63,081 nt of DNA from Helicobacter anseris (GTDB lineage: Bacteria > Campylobacterota > Campylobacteria > Campylobacterales > Helicobacteraceae): NCBI RefSeq assembly GCF_003364335.1, contig NZ_NXLX01000009.1, positions 1 to 63,081 of the forward strand, in the 5' to 3' direction. Position numbers and translations under genes: made by a program. Below the pieces are notes generated by a model. That model was not told the DNA's origin. It saw only the letters and a list, made by a program, of their open reading frames with translations, and ran no database searches. Positions 18,401 through 27,580 of this stretch are shown here, piece after piece; position 1 is the first letter of the stretch; every line of letters starts with the position of its first letter.

Positions 18401-18422
18401 ACTATAATAACTAAACGGTTAT
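18401..18422 (-). promoter_or_regulatory. mdaB promoter with candidate HxlR operator
   Basis: On the minus strand TATAGT (18401-18406) is a fair -10 for mdaB. Directly upstream lies the perfect inverted repeat ATAAC-N6-GTTAT (18407-18422), where a repressor would block the promoter. A TATACT at 18455-18460 is the likely -10 for hxlR, on the other strand. Operator function is inferred. Confidence 0.4.
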
Positions 18423-18473
18423 TTAAATACAATACAGAAAATAAAGTAAGATACTATACTAAAGGAAAGTTAT

Positions 18474-18797
18474 ATGAAAAATTTAAAATGTGATTTTAAA
18501 AATTGTGGTTTTAACTATACTTTGTCTCTCATATCTGGAAAATATAAAATGAACATTCTTTATTGTCTATATAAGGAAGAAATTATAAGATACAATAAAC
18601 TTCATAAGATTTTATCGCCCATATCATTTAAAACCTTAACTAATACACTAAAAGAATTAGAAACTGATAAATTAATTTTACGCAAAGAATATTCACAAAT
18701 TCCCCCAAAAGTAGAATATTCACTTTCTCCTAGAGGAAAAACTCTCATTCCCATTTTGAATGCTTTGTGTCATTGGGGAGAGGAAAATAAACTCTAA
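18474..18797 (+). CDS. HxlR-family winged-helix regulator
   Basis: Small DNA-binding regulator (107 aa) with the HxlR hallmarks: N-terminal cysteines C6 and C11 (CDFKNC), LISGKYKMNILYCL, the recognition region ISFKTLTNTLKELETDKLI and YSLSPRGKTLIPIL. Several family members sense quinones or disulfide stress through the N-terminal cysteine and control an adjacent reductase. The divergent position with mdaB makes that the likely target here. Confidence 0.88.
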   Translation: MKNLKCDFKNCGFNYTLSLISGKYKMNILYCLYKEEIIRYNKLHKILSPISFKTLTNTLKELETDKLILRKEYSQIPPKVEYSLSPRGKTLIPILNALCHWGEENKL

Positions 18798-18818
18798 TTT
18801 TCAAGAAATAAAAAACAC

Positions 18819-18867
18819 TCTTGATAACCTGTAAAAATTAAAATAATCTTATTGCAAATTATCAAGA
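18819..18867. terminator. inverted repeat between the hxlR and argG 3' ends
   Basis: TCTTGATAA and TTATCAAGA form a perfect nine-base inverted repeat around a 31-base AT-rich loop, located exactly between two converging genes. It could act as a weak bidirectional terminator. The loop is long and T-runs are short, so confidence is low. Confidence 0.3.
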
Positions 18868-18890
18868 TAATTCGACAAGGAATCAACAAT

Positions 18891-20093
18891 TCACCTTCTT
18901 GCTTTTCCTGCGATAATAAATCTCAGAGCATTAAGTTTGATAAATCCTGCAGCGTCTTTTTGATTATAAACACTATCTTCTTCAAAAGTGCTATAAGCAG
19001 CATTAAATAAAGAATTTTTAGATTCTCTTCCTAAAATAGTAATATTACCCTTATACAGCTCTAATCTTACAATTCCCTCGACCCTCTCTTGTGTCTTATC
19101 AATTAAAGCCTGCAATGCTTCTCTCTCTAGGGAAAACCAATAACCATTGTAAATAAGACTTGCGTATTTTGGCATGATTTCATCTTTTAGGTGTGCAGCT
19201 TCTCTATCAAGGCATAAAGATTCTATGGCTCTATGTGCCTTAAGATAGATGCTACCTCCTGGAGTTTCATAGCACCCTCTAGATTTCATACCCACATAAC
19301 GATTTTCAACAAGATCCAATCTTCCAATACCATGCTTACATCCCAACTCATTTAATTTTTCCCAAAAATTTGCTGGACTTAAAGATACTCCATTGATTGC
19401 AATTCCATCACCTTTTTTAAATTCAATAGTAATAATCTCAGGAGTATTTGGAGCATCTTTTGGAGAAATTGTCCATCGCCACATATCTTCCTCTGGAGCC
19501 ACATTTGGATCCTCAAGCATTTGACCCTCATAAGAAATATGCAATAAGTTTGCGTCCATAGAATAAGGAGATTTATTTTTCTTTTTTTCTATCTCAATAC
19601 CTGCTTCTTGGGCATATGCTAATAATTTTTCCCTGCTATTTAAATCCCATTCTCTCCAAGGAGCAATTACCTTAATATTTGGATTTAATGCATATGCTCC
19701 AAGCTCAAATCGCACCTGATCATTACCCTTGCCAGTTGCACCATGTGCAATTGCATCTGCACCAGTCATCTCTGCAATCTCTACAAGTCTTTTTGCAATA
19801 AGTGGTCGTGCAATACTTGTTCCTAAGAGATATTCACCCTCATAAATTGTATTTGCTCGAAACATTGGAAAAACAAAATCTTTTATAAACTCTTCTCTCA
19901 AATCCTCAATAAAAATATTTTCTGGTTTAATACCCAATTTTTCAGCTTTTTTTCGAGCTGGTTCTACTTCTTCACCTTGTCCGATATCTGCAGTAAAAGT
20001 TACAACTTCGCATTTATAAACATCACCTAACCATTTTAGAATAACACTTGTATCCAATCCTCCAGAATAAGCCAAAACCACCTTTTTTATCAT
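18891..20093 (-). CDS. argG: argininosuccinate synthase
   Basis: Condenses citrulline and aspartate with ATP in arginine synthesis. The 400-residue protein has the PP-loop AYSGGLDTS at 8-16, [13 protein letters not shown] in the middle, and [11 protein letters not shown] for substrate binding. It is monocistronic here. AAGG lies seven bases before ATG. H. pylori lacks a full arginine pathway, so its presence argues for another Helicobacter species. Confidence 0.96.
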   Translation of the reverse strand: MIKKVVLAYSGGLDTSVILKWLGDVYKCEVVTFTADIGQGEEVEPARKKAEKLGIKPENIFIEDLREEFIKDFVFPMFRANTIYEGEYLLGTSIARPLIAKRLVEIAEMTGADAIAHGATGKGNDQVRFELGAYALNPNIKVIAPWREWDLNSREKLLAYAQEAGIEIEKKKNKSPYSMDANLLHISYEGQMLEDPNVAPEEDMWRWTISPKDAPNTPEIITIEFKKGDGIAINGVSLSPANFWEKLNELGCKHGIGRLDLVENRYVGMKSRGCYETPGGSIYLKAHRAIESLCLDREAAHLKDEIMPKYASLIYNGYWFSLEREALQALIDKTQERVEGIVRLELYKGNITILGRESKNSLFNAAYSTFEEDSVYNQKDAAGFIKLNALRFIIAGKARR

Positions 20094-20124
20094 TTTACAA
20101 CCTTGTGTATTTTTTTAAATTTTG

Positions 20125-20133
20125 ATTTTATCA
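20125..20133 (-). promoter_or_regulatory. extended -10 promoter of argG
   Basis: Minus-strand TGATAAAAT matches the extended -10 pattern and lies about 32 bases before the argG ATG. No operator was recognised. Confidence 0.4.
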
Positions 20134-20149
20134 TAAGCTAAAAAAGTTG

Positions 20150-20158
20150 TGTTAGAAT
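20150..20158 (+). promoter_or_regulatory. extended -10 promoter of eptA
   Basis: TGTTAGAAT has the TGN extension and a -10 hexamer common in Helicobacter. It lies 27 bases before the eptA ATG. Confidence 0.45.
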
Positions 20159-20185
20159 CTCAATAAAAATTACAATAAAAACACC

Positions 20186-21754
20186 ATGAAACTTTTTGCT
20201 TTATTAAAAAATTATCATTTTACTATTTTTACAATAAGCCTTTATTTAGTAATGGTTTGTCACAATTTGTTTTGGCAAACCATTACAACCAATCCAAATG
20301 TTACCCCGCATCCATCCTATTTTCTCTTATTTATTATTGGTGCTTTTCTTACTTTTTTATATGCTTTAATACTAGAACTTATTACCTTTTCTCTTAATGC
20401 TCGTCTTATGCTAATAGTCATTACTCTAATAACCACCATAAGCTCTTATTATATGAATCATTTTCATATCAGCATAAATCCTATGATTATTGAAAGCCTT
20501 TTTAAAACAAATTTAAATGAAGCAAAAGATTTTATAAATCTTAGTATGATTTTTAAAATCTTGCTTCTACTGACTATCCCCTTAATTATGATATTTCTGA
20601 TAGATACAAAAAACAAAAGTCTTTTTATCAAAACAAAATTTTTATTATTATTTTTTTATCTTCTGATTCTCATTGCAATATGGGTATGTCAGGGAAAAAA
20701 TATCACATTCATTTTCAAATCCTATAAACCTACTATCGATATGCTAAATCCTATTGCACCTATAAGATCTACAATACGTTATTTTTCAAATATTATCAAC
20801 ACACCAAAAACTTATACTTTTGTTGGTGCTGATGCAAAAATTACTCCAAATGATAAACCTAAAATATTTGCCTTAATCATAGGAGAATCTGCACGAGCAA
20901 AGAATTTTGAGTTTAATAATTATCATAAACCTACCAATCCTTTTACAAAAAATCTTGATATTTTGAATTTTAAAGATTTTTATTCATGTGGTGTTATCAC
21001 AGCTATCAGCATCCCTTGTATGCTTACAGATCTTACGCACCAAACCTACACCTCAAGAAATCTTAGTCTCTTTCGCAACAACCTTCTTGATATTGCTCAA
21101 AATACAGGTTATGATGTATGGTGGATTAGCAATAATGGTGGGGAATGCATGGGAAAAGTGTGCAGAAATATTAAAAATATCTCTTATTACAATCAGCAAC
21201 ATCTTGATACTGATATGCTACAAGAAATTAATACTATTATTAGTAATACAAAAAATAATACTTTTTTGATTATCAATTTGCATGGAAGCCATGGGGCAAA
21301 ATATTTTGAACGCTATCCAAAAGATTTTGAGTTTTTCCATCCAGTATGCAAGGATGAAAATTTGCAAAATTGCACCCAAGAATCTTTGCAAAATGCTTAT
21401 GATAATTCACTAAGATATACAGATTATTTTATCAGTCAAGTGATTTCTTTTCTTAAAGAATCCTCATTAGATTCTGGACTTTGGTATGTGAGCGATCATG
21501 GGGAAAGCTTGGGGGAATATGGGCAATTTATGCATGGTGGTCTGCCATACAACCTTGCTCCAAAAGATCAAAAACATATTCCCTCTTATATTTGGCTCAA
21601 TAAGGAGTTGAAAACTCAATTTTATGACAAGATTCAAAAACAAACGCACACACATTTAACTCATGATACTATTTTTCATACAATCTTGCATTTCTTAAAT
21701 ATTGAGACAAAAGATTACAACAAGCAACTTGACATCATTGAGATGAAAAAATAA
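20186..21754 (+). CDS. eptA: lipid A phosphoethanolamine transferase, EptA family
   Basis: Inner membrane enzyme that moves phosphoethanolamine from phosphatidylethanolamine to lipid A, lowering negative charge and polymyxin sensitivity. The 522-residue protein has about five membrane segments (residues 10-170) and a periplasmic alkaline-phosphatase-like domain. Zinc ligand E234 (GESARAKNF), nucleophile T272 in CGVITAISIPCM and SDHGESLGE near the end are all present. No lpxE-like phosphatase, the usual partner in H. pylori, lies beside it. Confidence 0.9.
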   Translation: MKLFALLKNYHFTIFTISLYLVMVCHNLFWQTITTNPNVTPHPSYFLLFIIGAFLTFLYALILELITFSLNARLMLIVITLITTISSYYMNHFHISINPMIIESLFKTNLNEAKDFINLSMIFKILLLLTIPLIMIFLIDTKNKSLFIKTKFLLLFFYLLILIAIWVCQGKNITFIFKSYKPTIDMLNPIAPIRSTIRYFSNIINTPKTYTFVGADAKITPNDKPKIFALIIGESARAKNFEFNNYHKPTNPFTKNLDILNFKDFYSCGVITAISIPCMLTDLTHQTYTSRNLSLFRNNLLDIAQNTGYDVWWISNNGGECMGKVCRNIKNISYYNQQHLDTDMLQEINTIISNTKNNTFLIINLHGSHGAKYFERYPKDFEFFHPVCKDENLQNCTQESLQNAYDNSLRYTDYFISQVISFLKESSLDSGLWYVSDHGESLGEYGQFMHGGLPYNLAPKDQKHIPSYIWLNKELKTQFYDKIQKQTHTHLTHDTIFHTILHFLNIETKDYNKQLDIIEMKK

Positions 21755-21809
21755 TTTTTATGATAAAATCTAAACTTTTTATTTTACTAAGCATGAGGTA
21801 ACTTATACA

Positions 21810-23183
21810 ATGGACACACAACAAGAGTTTCACAGAATTATGAAAGATCGTCATCTTATGATGATTGCATTTGGTGGCGTTATAGGGACAGGGTTATTTG
21901 TAGCTACTGGTGAAAATCTTCATAATGCTGGGGCTCTTGGCACACTATTATCCTATTGCATTGGGGCAATTATTGTTTATACTGTTATGCTTAGCCTTGG
22001 GGAACTTAGCTCTAATTTTCCAAACACTTCAAGCTTTGGTGATTATGCACACCGCTTTATTAGTCCTAGCACAGGATATGTAGTTACTTGGCTTTATTGG
22101 CTTACTTGGGTAGCGGCACTTGGTGGAGAATTCACAGCCGTTGGACTTTTAATGCAAAAGTGGTTTCCTAGTGTAGATGTTTGGATTTGGGCAAGTATTT
22201 TTGGAATTATTATTTTTGCTCTAAATATTTGGACAGTAAAAATTTTTGCCGAAGGAGAGTTCTTATTTTCTTTTATCAAAGTGGCTGCAGTAATTGTTTT
22301 TCTTATTCTTGGTGGTGGAGTTATTTTATTTAATCTTTTTGACTTAGGCGTTAGCAAAACATTTGAAAATTATTATCAAGATGGTTGGTTTCCAAATGGT
22401 GCATCTGCAATTTTAATGACAATCTTAGCGGTTAATTTTGCATTCTCTGGAACAGAGGTTATTGGAGTAGCAGTAGGAGAAACAAAAAATCCTCAAATTG
22501 CAATGCCTAGAGCCATAAATGCAACGCTTTGGCGATTGGTTGTCTTTTTTATAGGCACTGTTTTTATTATTGCCACCCTTTTGCCACATAATGATGCAAG
22601 AATGGCAACAAGCCCATTTGTAGCGGTTTTAGAAAAAATTGGTATCCCCTATGCTGGAGATATTATGAATTTTGTGATTATTGTTGCTATTTTTTCTGTA
22701 AGCAATTCTGGATTATATGCATCTTCAAGAATGCTTTGGAGTCTAGGAAATCAGAAAAAACTTCCTGCTTTTTTTGGAAAAGTCAATAAAAGGGGCATAC
22801 CTATCAATGCAGTTATCTTTTCTATGATTGGATCACTAAGTGCGCTTAGCTCTCTAGTATTTGCTCCTGAAATAGTTTTTGCTACCCTCATTGGCGTTTC
22901 TGGTTTTACCTCAATTCTTACTTGGATGTCTGTAAGTCTTGCTCAATATAATTTTAGAAAAACATGCACAAAAGAAATGCTACAGAAACTACCATATAAA
23001 ACACCTTTTATGCCATTTACTCCTCTTATTGCACTTTTTTTATGTAGCGCCTCTATCATTGGATGCTGTTTTGATACAACACAACAAATTGCTATTATTT
23101 CCACTATCATTTTTATAGCAATCTGTTATGCGGTTTATTTCTTACAAAATAAATATCAAACAAAGAAAAGTTCAGAAGGATAA
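21810..23183 (+). CDS. amino acid permease, APC superfamily (RocE/LysP-like)
   Basis: Twelve-segment inner membrane transporter (457 aa) of the amino acid transporter family. The first helix has the unwound substrate motif FGGVIGTGLFVATGENL, followed by GELSSNFPNTSSFGDYA, and FAFSGTEVIGVAVGETKNP in helix six. The substrate is not readable; related proteins take lysine, arginine, proline or S-methylmethionine. Its 3' end overlaps the next, opposing gene by 28 bases. Confidence 0.88.
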   Translation: MDTQQEFHRIMKDRHLMMIAFGGVIGTGLFVATGENLHNAGALGTLLSYCIGAIIVYTVMLSLGELSSNFPNTSSFGDYAHRFISPSTGYVVTWLYWLTWVAALGGEFTAVGLLMQKWFPSVDVWIWASIFGIIIFALNIWTVKIFAEGEFLFSFIKVAAVIVFLILGGGVILFNLFDLGVSKTFENYYQDGWFPNGASAILMTILAVNFAFSGTEVIGVAVGETKNPQIAMPRAINATLWRLVVFFIGTVFIIATLLPHNDARMATSPFVAVLEKIGIPYAGDIMNFVIIVAIFSVSNSGLYASSRMLWSLGNQKKLPAFFGKVNKRGIPINAVIFSMIGSLSALSSLVFAPEIVFATLIGVSGFTSILTWMSVSLAQYNFRKTCTKEMLQKLPYKTPFMPFTPLIALFLCSASIIGCCFDTTQQIAIISTIIFIAICYAVYFLQNKYQTKKSSEG

Positions 23184-24175
23184 TTTTTTCCCTGCTTGCG
23201 CAAATCAATATATGCACGTATTCTTGGAAATTCACTTTTTTGTAAATTTGAAAGCCTTTGCTCTACTTGAGCAACCATCTCCAAGTCACATAAAACATAC
23301 AGAAAGCTTAACTCTGCCTTATCATCTAGGAGTGTTAGATTCTCAAAAAATTTCAACCATCCATCAGGACCATAAAACCCCTTTAATCCTTTAGCAAGTT
23401 CAACATAATCCAAAGAGTCAAAATTTGCCTTTTTAGTAGCTTGTATCATACTTTTATCATCTAACATGGTTTGAAGTTTTTTGCAAGATTCTACAGCAGC
23501 AAAAACCATTGATTTATCTAAAAAAAGGCTAGTTTCTAAAATTCTTACAATTTCTTTAAAATTACACTTATCTAAAATACTAAAAAAAACTCTACTTCTA
23601 GTCTCTTGACTAAAATCACCATCCACTAAAACACTAAACCCAAACTTATAATCTTTTTTAACTCTATTTACAACATTCTGGACATAAAAAATATTATCTG
23701 TAGCAAGTTGATATTTCTTCAAATCTTGTTCATAACCTAATTCTACTTGGTTAAAAACCTCAAACATTTGATCAAGCTTGTTAATTCCACTATTTTGACT
23801 AGGAATCTTTGGAATCAAAGAAAATCTTCTTAAGATTCTTGAGAGCATCAAGAAAGAATTATTTTTATAGACGGCTGGGGTGTAATTATTTTTACAAGCC
23901 TGCTCTAAAATCTGTGTAGTTAATTTTTGTAAATCTTTTTGCTGATGAAAAAAACTAATCCTTCCAATTAACCAATCTATCACAAAAAACAAGAACCCCA
24001 AAACAAAAAGCATCCCAACAAAAATACCCAACAAAACAACAAAAGGCAAAACAAATTGTTTTCCATCTTGTGTAGAAAGGGATAGTGAAAAATCTTCTGG
24101 CAGAATACTATATGCCCCCAAACCTATAAGTAAGCTTATAATAGCAATTACAATAACATAGTATTTTAACTTCAT
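23156..24175 (-). CDS. membrane protein of unknown function
   Basis: 339 residues with two N-terminal hydrophobic segments (about 5-25 and 42-70) and a long helical cytoplasmic region of about 250 residues with no recognised motif. It begins with an ATGA overlap with the DksA-like gene, so the two are co-translated. The gene order toward rlmH and accD is typical of Helicobacter. I cannot name a function. Confidence 0.65.
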   Translation of the reverse strand: MKLKYYVIVIAIISLLIGLGAYSILPEDFSLSLSTQDGKQFVLPFVVLLGIFVGMLFVLGFLFFVIDWLIGRISFFHQQKDLQKLTTQILEQACKNNYTPAVYKNNSFLMLSRILRRFSLIPKIPSQNSGINKLDQMFEVFNQVELGYEQDLKKYQLATDNIFYVQNVVNRVKKDYKFGFSVLVDGDFSQETRSRVFFSILDKCNFKEIVRILETSLFLDKSMVFAAVESCKKLQTMLDDKSMIQATKKANFDSLDYVELAKGLKGFYGPDGWLKFFENLTLLDDKAELSFLYVLCDLEMVAQVEQRLSNLQKSEFPRIRAYIDLRKQGKNYPSELFFV

Positions 24176-24543
24176 TTATTCTCCTTGTTTCTTTTCTCTC
24201 TTTCATAAATTTCACGACATTTTATACAAAATTTCGCATGAGGTTTTATTTTTAATCGCTCAATATCAATCATTTCATCACACATTTCACAAATTCCATA
24301 AACATTATCTGTGATTTTTTTTAATGCTTTTATAATCTCTTTAACTTCTTTATCATTTTTTTGAATCAGTAAAGAATTTAGGTTGTTTTGCAAATTTGCA
24401 GAAACAATATCAGTCGTATCATTTAATCCCATTTTGCACAACTCATCAATGCTACTATTATTTACATCAATACAAACCAAAATCTCTTCAAGTCTATTTT
24501 CTAATATCTTTTTTAATTTACTTTTTTCATTCTTTTCTATCAT
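24172..24543 (-). CDS. DksA/TraR-type zinc-finger protein
   Basis: 123-residue protein with a long N-terminal helical region (about 1-75) and a C4 zinc finger at the C-terminus (CEMC then CIKC, spaced 17 residues), ending in a basic tail. DksA-like factors bind the RNA polymerase secondary channel with ppGpp. The coiled-coil tip lacks the obvious paired aspartates of E. coli DksA, so it may be a divergent member. It is linked by overlap to the membrane protein downstream. Confidence 0.75.
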   Translation of the reverse strand: MIEKNEKSKLKKILENRLEEILVCIDVNNSSIDELCKMGLNDTTDIVSANLQNNLNSLLIQKNDKEVKEIIKALKKITDNVYGICEMCDEMIDIERLKIKPHAKFCIKCREIYEREKRNKENK

Positions 24544-24555
24544 TTGAATAACTCC

Positions 24556-25005
24556 TTATTTATGATAGGGATGATGATTTAAAATGCTTAATCCTCTATA
24601 AAATTGTTCGCATAAAATTATCTTTGCAACTTTATGTGCAAAAGTTAAAGGACTTAAACTCAAAGTTTTGCCTTGACTTAAAAAATCCTCATCAAAACCA
24701 TAAGCCCCTCCGATAAAAAAATTCACCACATTCTCTTGTAAAATCTTAGAAAAACCAAAACTATCCACCATTTTTCCATCAGGATGCAAAATTACATTCC
24801 TACCCTGTTTTAAATAACTAGACAATGCTCTAGTATAAGAAGCTCTAGCTTCTTTTTGGGATTTCTTTTGTGCTTGCAAAATATCTGCATTGAATATATT
24901 AAAAATTCTTAGCTCTGCACCAAATTGCCTGCAAAGTTTTTGATAATGCACAACAAGCTCTTCTTCCTGTTGATTTTTAGCTATACAATATAGGTTGATT
25001 CTCAT
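24556..25005 (-). CDS. rlmH: 23S rRNA pseudouridine-1915 N3-methyltransferase
   Basis: SPOUT-class methyltransferase that methylates pseudouridine 1915 in helix 69 of 23S rRNA. The 149-residue protein has the knot motif FFIGGAYGF and the conserved tail LSLSPLTFAHK...EQFYRG...HPYHK that carries the active-site residues. The start overlaps the accD 3' end by 29 bases, indicating co-translation. Confidence 0.95.
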   Translation of the reverse strand: MRINLYCIAKNQQEEELVVHYQKLCRQFGAELRIFNIFNADILQAQKKSQKEARASYTRALSSYLKQGRNVILHPDGKMVDSFGFSKILQENVVNFFIGGAYGFDEDFLSQGKTLSLSPLTFAHKVAKIILCEQFYRGLSILNHHPYHK

Positions 25006-25849
25006 TACATGGCACCAGCATACCTATAATATCACTTAATGTCTTTTTAATATCCTTACGAGCAACTACCATATCAATCAATCCATGTTCTAGCAAAAAT
25101 TCTGCTGTTTGGAATCCTTCTGGCAAATCAGCACCAATTGTTTGTTTTATCACCCTTGCTCCAGCAAAACCTATCATTGCACCAGGCTCTGCAATTATCA
25201 AATCTCCTAAAAATGCAAATGAAGCGCTTACTCCACCAAAAGTAGGATCCGTAAGCAAAGAAATAAAAGGCAATCTAGCTTCAGATAACTTATTGAGAGC
25301 TGCTGAGGTTTTTGCCATTTGCATTAAAGAAAAAGTAGATTCTTGCATTCTTGCACCACCACTTGTTGAAACAATGATTAAGGCTTGTTTATTTTGTATA
25401 GCTCTATCAATAGCCCTTACAATCTTTTCCCCCTCAACAGATCCTAAACTACCGCCCATAAATGCAAAATCAAACACCACAAGTTGCACCAAAACATTAT
25501 TTATTCTTGCCTGCCCTGCTATAACAGAACTAGGTCTTCCTGTCTTACTTTGATGTTTTTGAATTCTTTGCTTATAACTCTCCTTATCTACAAAATGCAA
25601 AGGATCAACTGGTGCTAAGTCTTTATCAAATTCTAAAAAACTATCTGCATCACACAAAATATCAATGCGATCTTGTGCTGAGATTCTAAAGTGATAGCCA
25701 CATTTAGGACAAACAAACATTTGAGAATGAACCTCTTTGTAATACATCAAAGCACCACAACCATCACACTTCATCCAATACGCAGAGGCATCTTTTGATA
25801 CTTTTTTTTCATCTTTTCTAAGATTCTTTAAGAAATCTGTAAAACCCAT
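24977..25849 (-). CDS. accD: acetyl-CoA carboxylase carboxyltransferase beta subunit
   Basis: Transfers CO2 from carboxybiotin to acetyl-CoA in the first step of fatty acid synthesis, with AccA. The 290-residue protein has an N-terminal zinc ribbon (CDGCGALMYY...CPKCGYH, about residues 29-51) and the crotonase-like core with VSTSGGARMQES and DPTFGGVSASFAFLGD. It is the first gene of an operon with rlmH. Confidence 0.96.
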   Translation of the reverse strand: MGFTDFLKNLRKDEKKVSKDASAYWMKCDGCGALMYYKEVHSQMFVCPKCGYHFRISAQDRIDILCDADSFLEFDKDLAPVDPLHFVDKESYKQRIQKHQSKTGRPSSVIAGQARINNVLVQLVVFDFAFMGGSLGSVEGEKIVRAIDRAIQNKQALIIVSTSGGARMQESTFSLMQMAKTSAALNKLSEARLPFISLLTDPTFGGVSASFAFLGDLIIAEPGAMIGFAGARVIKQTIGADLPEGFQTAEFLLEHGLIDMVVARKDIKKTLSDIIGMLVPCNENQPILYS

Positions 25850-25961
25850 TTATTTTCCTTACTACTTTTTCAAGTTTTTAAATCATATCAAATCTTTGCT
25901 TAGTTTATATTAAAGCAATGTTTTACATCATCACAGAGTTTTTATAAAATTAAAGTTTTAG

Positions 25962-25970
25962 TGTTATAAT
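25962..25970 (+). promoter_or_regulatory. extended -10 promoter of recO
   Basis: TGTTATAAT is a perfect extended -10. It lies 28 bases before the TTG start of recO and also supports cinA, which follows by one base. Confidence 0.6.
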
Positions 25971-25998
25971 TTTTTAAAAATATCCTTGGAGACCTCAT

Positions 25999-26616
25999 TT
26001 GCAAGGCTATATCATACACATTACTCCACAAAAAAATGAAGATATCATCCTATCAATTCTAACGCCTCAAAAAATAAAAAAACTCTATCGTTTTTATGGA
26101 GCTAGACATAGCATTTTGCAACTTGGTAAAAAAATTGATTTTGAAGTTGAAAATAATGGAATCTTTATGCCAAAGCTCCGCAATATTACTGCATTGAACT
26201 TCTCTTGGGAAAGAGATTTGCAAAGACTACAAATTTGGCAACGTTATATCCAATTGTTATTTAAACATTTTGAAGGTATTGAAGCAATAGATAATTTTTA
26301 TTTCAGTATGCTTGAAACTGGCTCTGCAAAACTCACTCTTCAAAACCCATACAGAGTTATCCTAGAAATGTATGCTTCTTTATTAAAATATGAGGGCAGA
26401 ATCCCTTCCTTTGATATGTGCTTTCTATGTGCTCATCCATTGCAAGAACAAATTGCCCTTACAAGATCTTTTCTCCCAACCCATACAAATTGCATACCTT
26501 CTACCAATAGTTTTCTTATAAAGAACATACAATACTTTTTGACCCAATGCTCTACAATTTATTTGGAAGATAAAGAAATACATCATTTATGGCAAATATT
26601 ACTTCAAGGAATTTAA
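25999..26616 (+). CDS. recO: DNA repair protein RecO
   Basis: Recombination mediator that helps load RecA at gaps. The 205-residue protein is short, as in Helicobacter RecO. It has an N-terminal OB-fold (about 1-75, with YRFYGARHSILQLGKKIDFEVE) and cysteines CFLC later. The start is TTG with GGAG seven bases upstream; there is no ATG in a suitable place, and the resulting N-terminus QGYIIH matches the family. Confidence 0.85.
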   Translation: MQGYIIHITPQKNEDIILSILTPQKIKKLYRFYGARHSILQLGKKIDFEVENNGIFMPKLRNITALNFSWERDLQRLQIWQRYIQLLFKHFEGIEAIDNFYFSMLETGSAKLTLQNPYRVILEMYASLLKYEGRIPSFDMCFLCAHPLQEQIALTRSFLPTHTNCIPSTNSFLIKNIQYFLTQCSTIYLEDKEIHHLWQILLQGI

Positions 26617-26617
26617 A

Positions 26618-27106
26618 ATGAACCCAAATACCCTACTTGCATCCCATATCATTAAAACTCTAGCAACTAAGCAACTTAAAATATGCACAGTAGAAAGTTT
26701 TACCGGAGGATTGATAAGCTATCATCTTAGCTCTATTGCCAATGCCTCACAAGTTTTTTTAGGAGGCATAGTGAGTTACAGCAATGAGGCAAAAAGCAAT
26801 CTCTTATCTATTCCTATGCAAACTATAATAAACTATAATCCGGCTAGCATAGAGGTTTTAGAATCTATGCTAGAAGGTGGTATAAGAAATTTTCATAGCG
26901 ATCTTGTCATAGCTAGCACTGGGATAGCTGGCCCTAGTGGCGCTATGAAAAACAAACCTCTTGGCACTATCTATCTTGGCATATTGCACAAAAATGGGAA
27001 GAAAAAACTCTTAAACTTACGCTTAAAAGGGAATCGCAATTTAATACAAAATCAAGCTGTTATGATAATTTTTAAAAATACTCTAGATTTTTTAAAATCT
27101 TTTTAA
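26618..27106 (+). CDS. CinA C-terminal domain protein (PncC-type NMN amidohydrolase)
   Basis: Single-domain CinA family protein (162 aa). It contains the diagnostic KICTVESFTGGLISYHL, GGIVSYSNEAKSNLL and STGIAGPSGAMKNKPLGTIYLG. Members deamidate nicotinamide mononucleotide in NAD recycling. The N-terminal competence/damage-inducible domain is absent, as in stand-alone PncC. It starts one base after the recO stop. Confidence 0.88.
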   Translation: MNPNTLLASHIIKTLATKQLKICTVESFTGGLISYHLSSIANASQVFLGGIVSYSNEAKSNLLSIPMQTIINYNPASIEVLESMLEGGIRNFHSDLVIASTGIAGPSGAMKNKPLGTIYLGILHKNGKKKLLNLRLKGNRNLIQNQAVMIIFKNTLDFLKSF

Positions 27107-27113
27107 AAACATC

Positions 27114-27142
27114 TTGACATTTTTTCTCAAAAAAAATATAAT
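27114..27142 (+). promoter_or_regulatory. consensus sigma70 promoter of the tRNA cluster
   Basis: TTGACA (27114-27119) and TATAAT (27137-27142) are separated by 17 bases, a perfect match to the consensus. This is rare in Helicobacter and is expected for stable RNA genes. The start point would be about 50 bases before tRNA-Lys. Confidence 0.85.
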
Positions 27143-27197
27143 TTCGCTTCCTAGTTGAAGAAAATCACTTTGTATAAATAGTCTTCTGTTTTTTAGA

Positions 27198-27273
<76 letters not shown>

Positions 27274-27286
27274 TTTTGGTAAAAGT

Positions 27287-27361
27287 GGCCCCTTCATCTA
27301 GCGGTTAGGATACCACCCTTTCACGGTGGCTACAGGGGTTCGAGTCCCCTAGGGGTCACCA
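27287..27361 (+). tRNA. tRNA-Glu (anticodon TTC), regular copy
   Basis: Acceptor GGCCCCT pairs with AGGGGTC (one G-U); the anticodon loop is CTTTCAC, the T arm is AGGGG TTCGAGT CCCCT and CCA is encoded. It closely matches bacterial tRNA-Glu with discriminator A. A second, divergent copy lies three genes on. Confidence 0.96.
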
Positions 27362-27390
27362 CTTTTACTTTTAAGCCTTCATTATTTCTA

Positions 27391-27466
27391 GGTCGCTTAG
27401 CTCAGTTGGTAGAGCGCTACCCTTACAAGGTAGATGTCACAAGTTCGAGTCTTGTAGCGACCACCA
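27391..27466 (+). tRNA. tRNA-Val (anticodon TAC)
   Basis: Acceptor GGTCGCT/AGCGACC, anticodon stem CTACC/GGTAG around CTTACAA, T loop TTCGAGT and encoded CCA. All stems are paired. Confidence 0.97.
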
Positions 27467-27473
27467 CTCTTAT

Positions 27474-27550
27474 GGAGCGGTAGTTCAGCTGGTTAGAATA
27501 CCTGCCTGTCACGCAGGGGGTCGCGGGTTCGAGCCCCGTCCGCTCCGCCA
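27474..27550 (+). tRNA. tRNA-Asp (anticodon GTC)
   Basis: Acceptor GGAGCGG/CCGCTCC with discriminator G, anticodon stem CCTGC/GCAGG around CTGTCAC and encoded CCA. Discriminator G and anticodon GTC are aspartate identity elements. Confidence 0.97.
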
Positions 27551-27580
27551 TCAAGATAAAATCAATCTCATCTATAAAAT

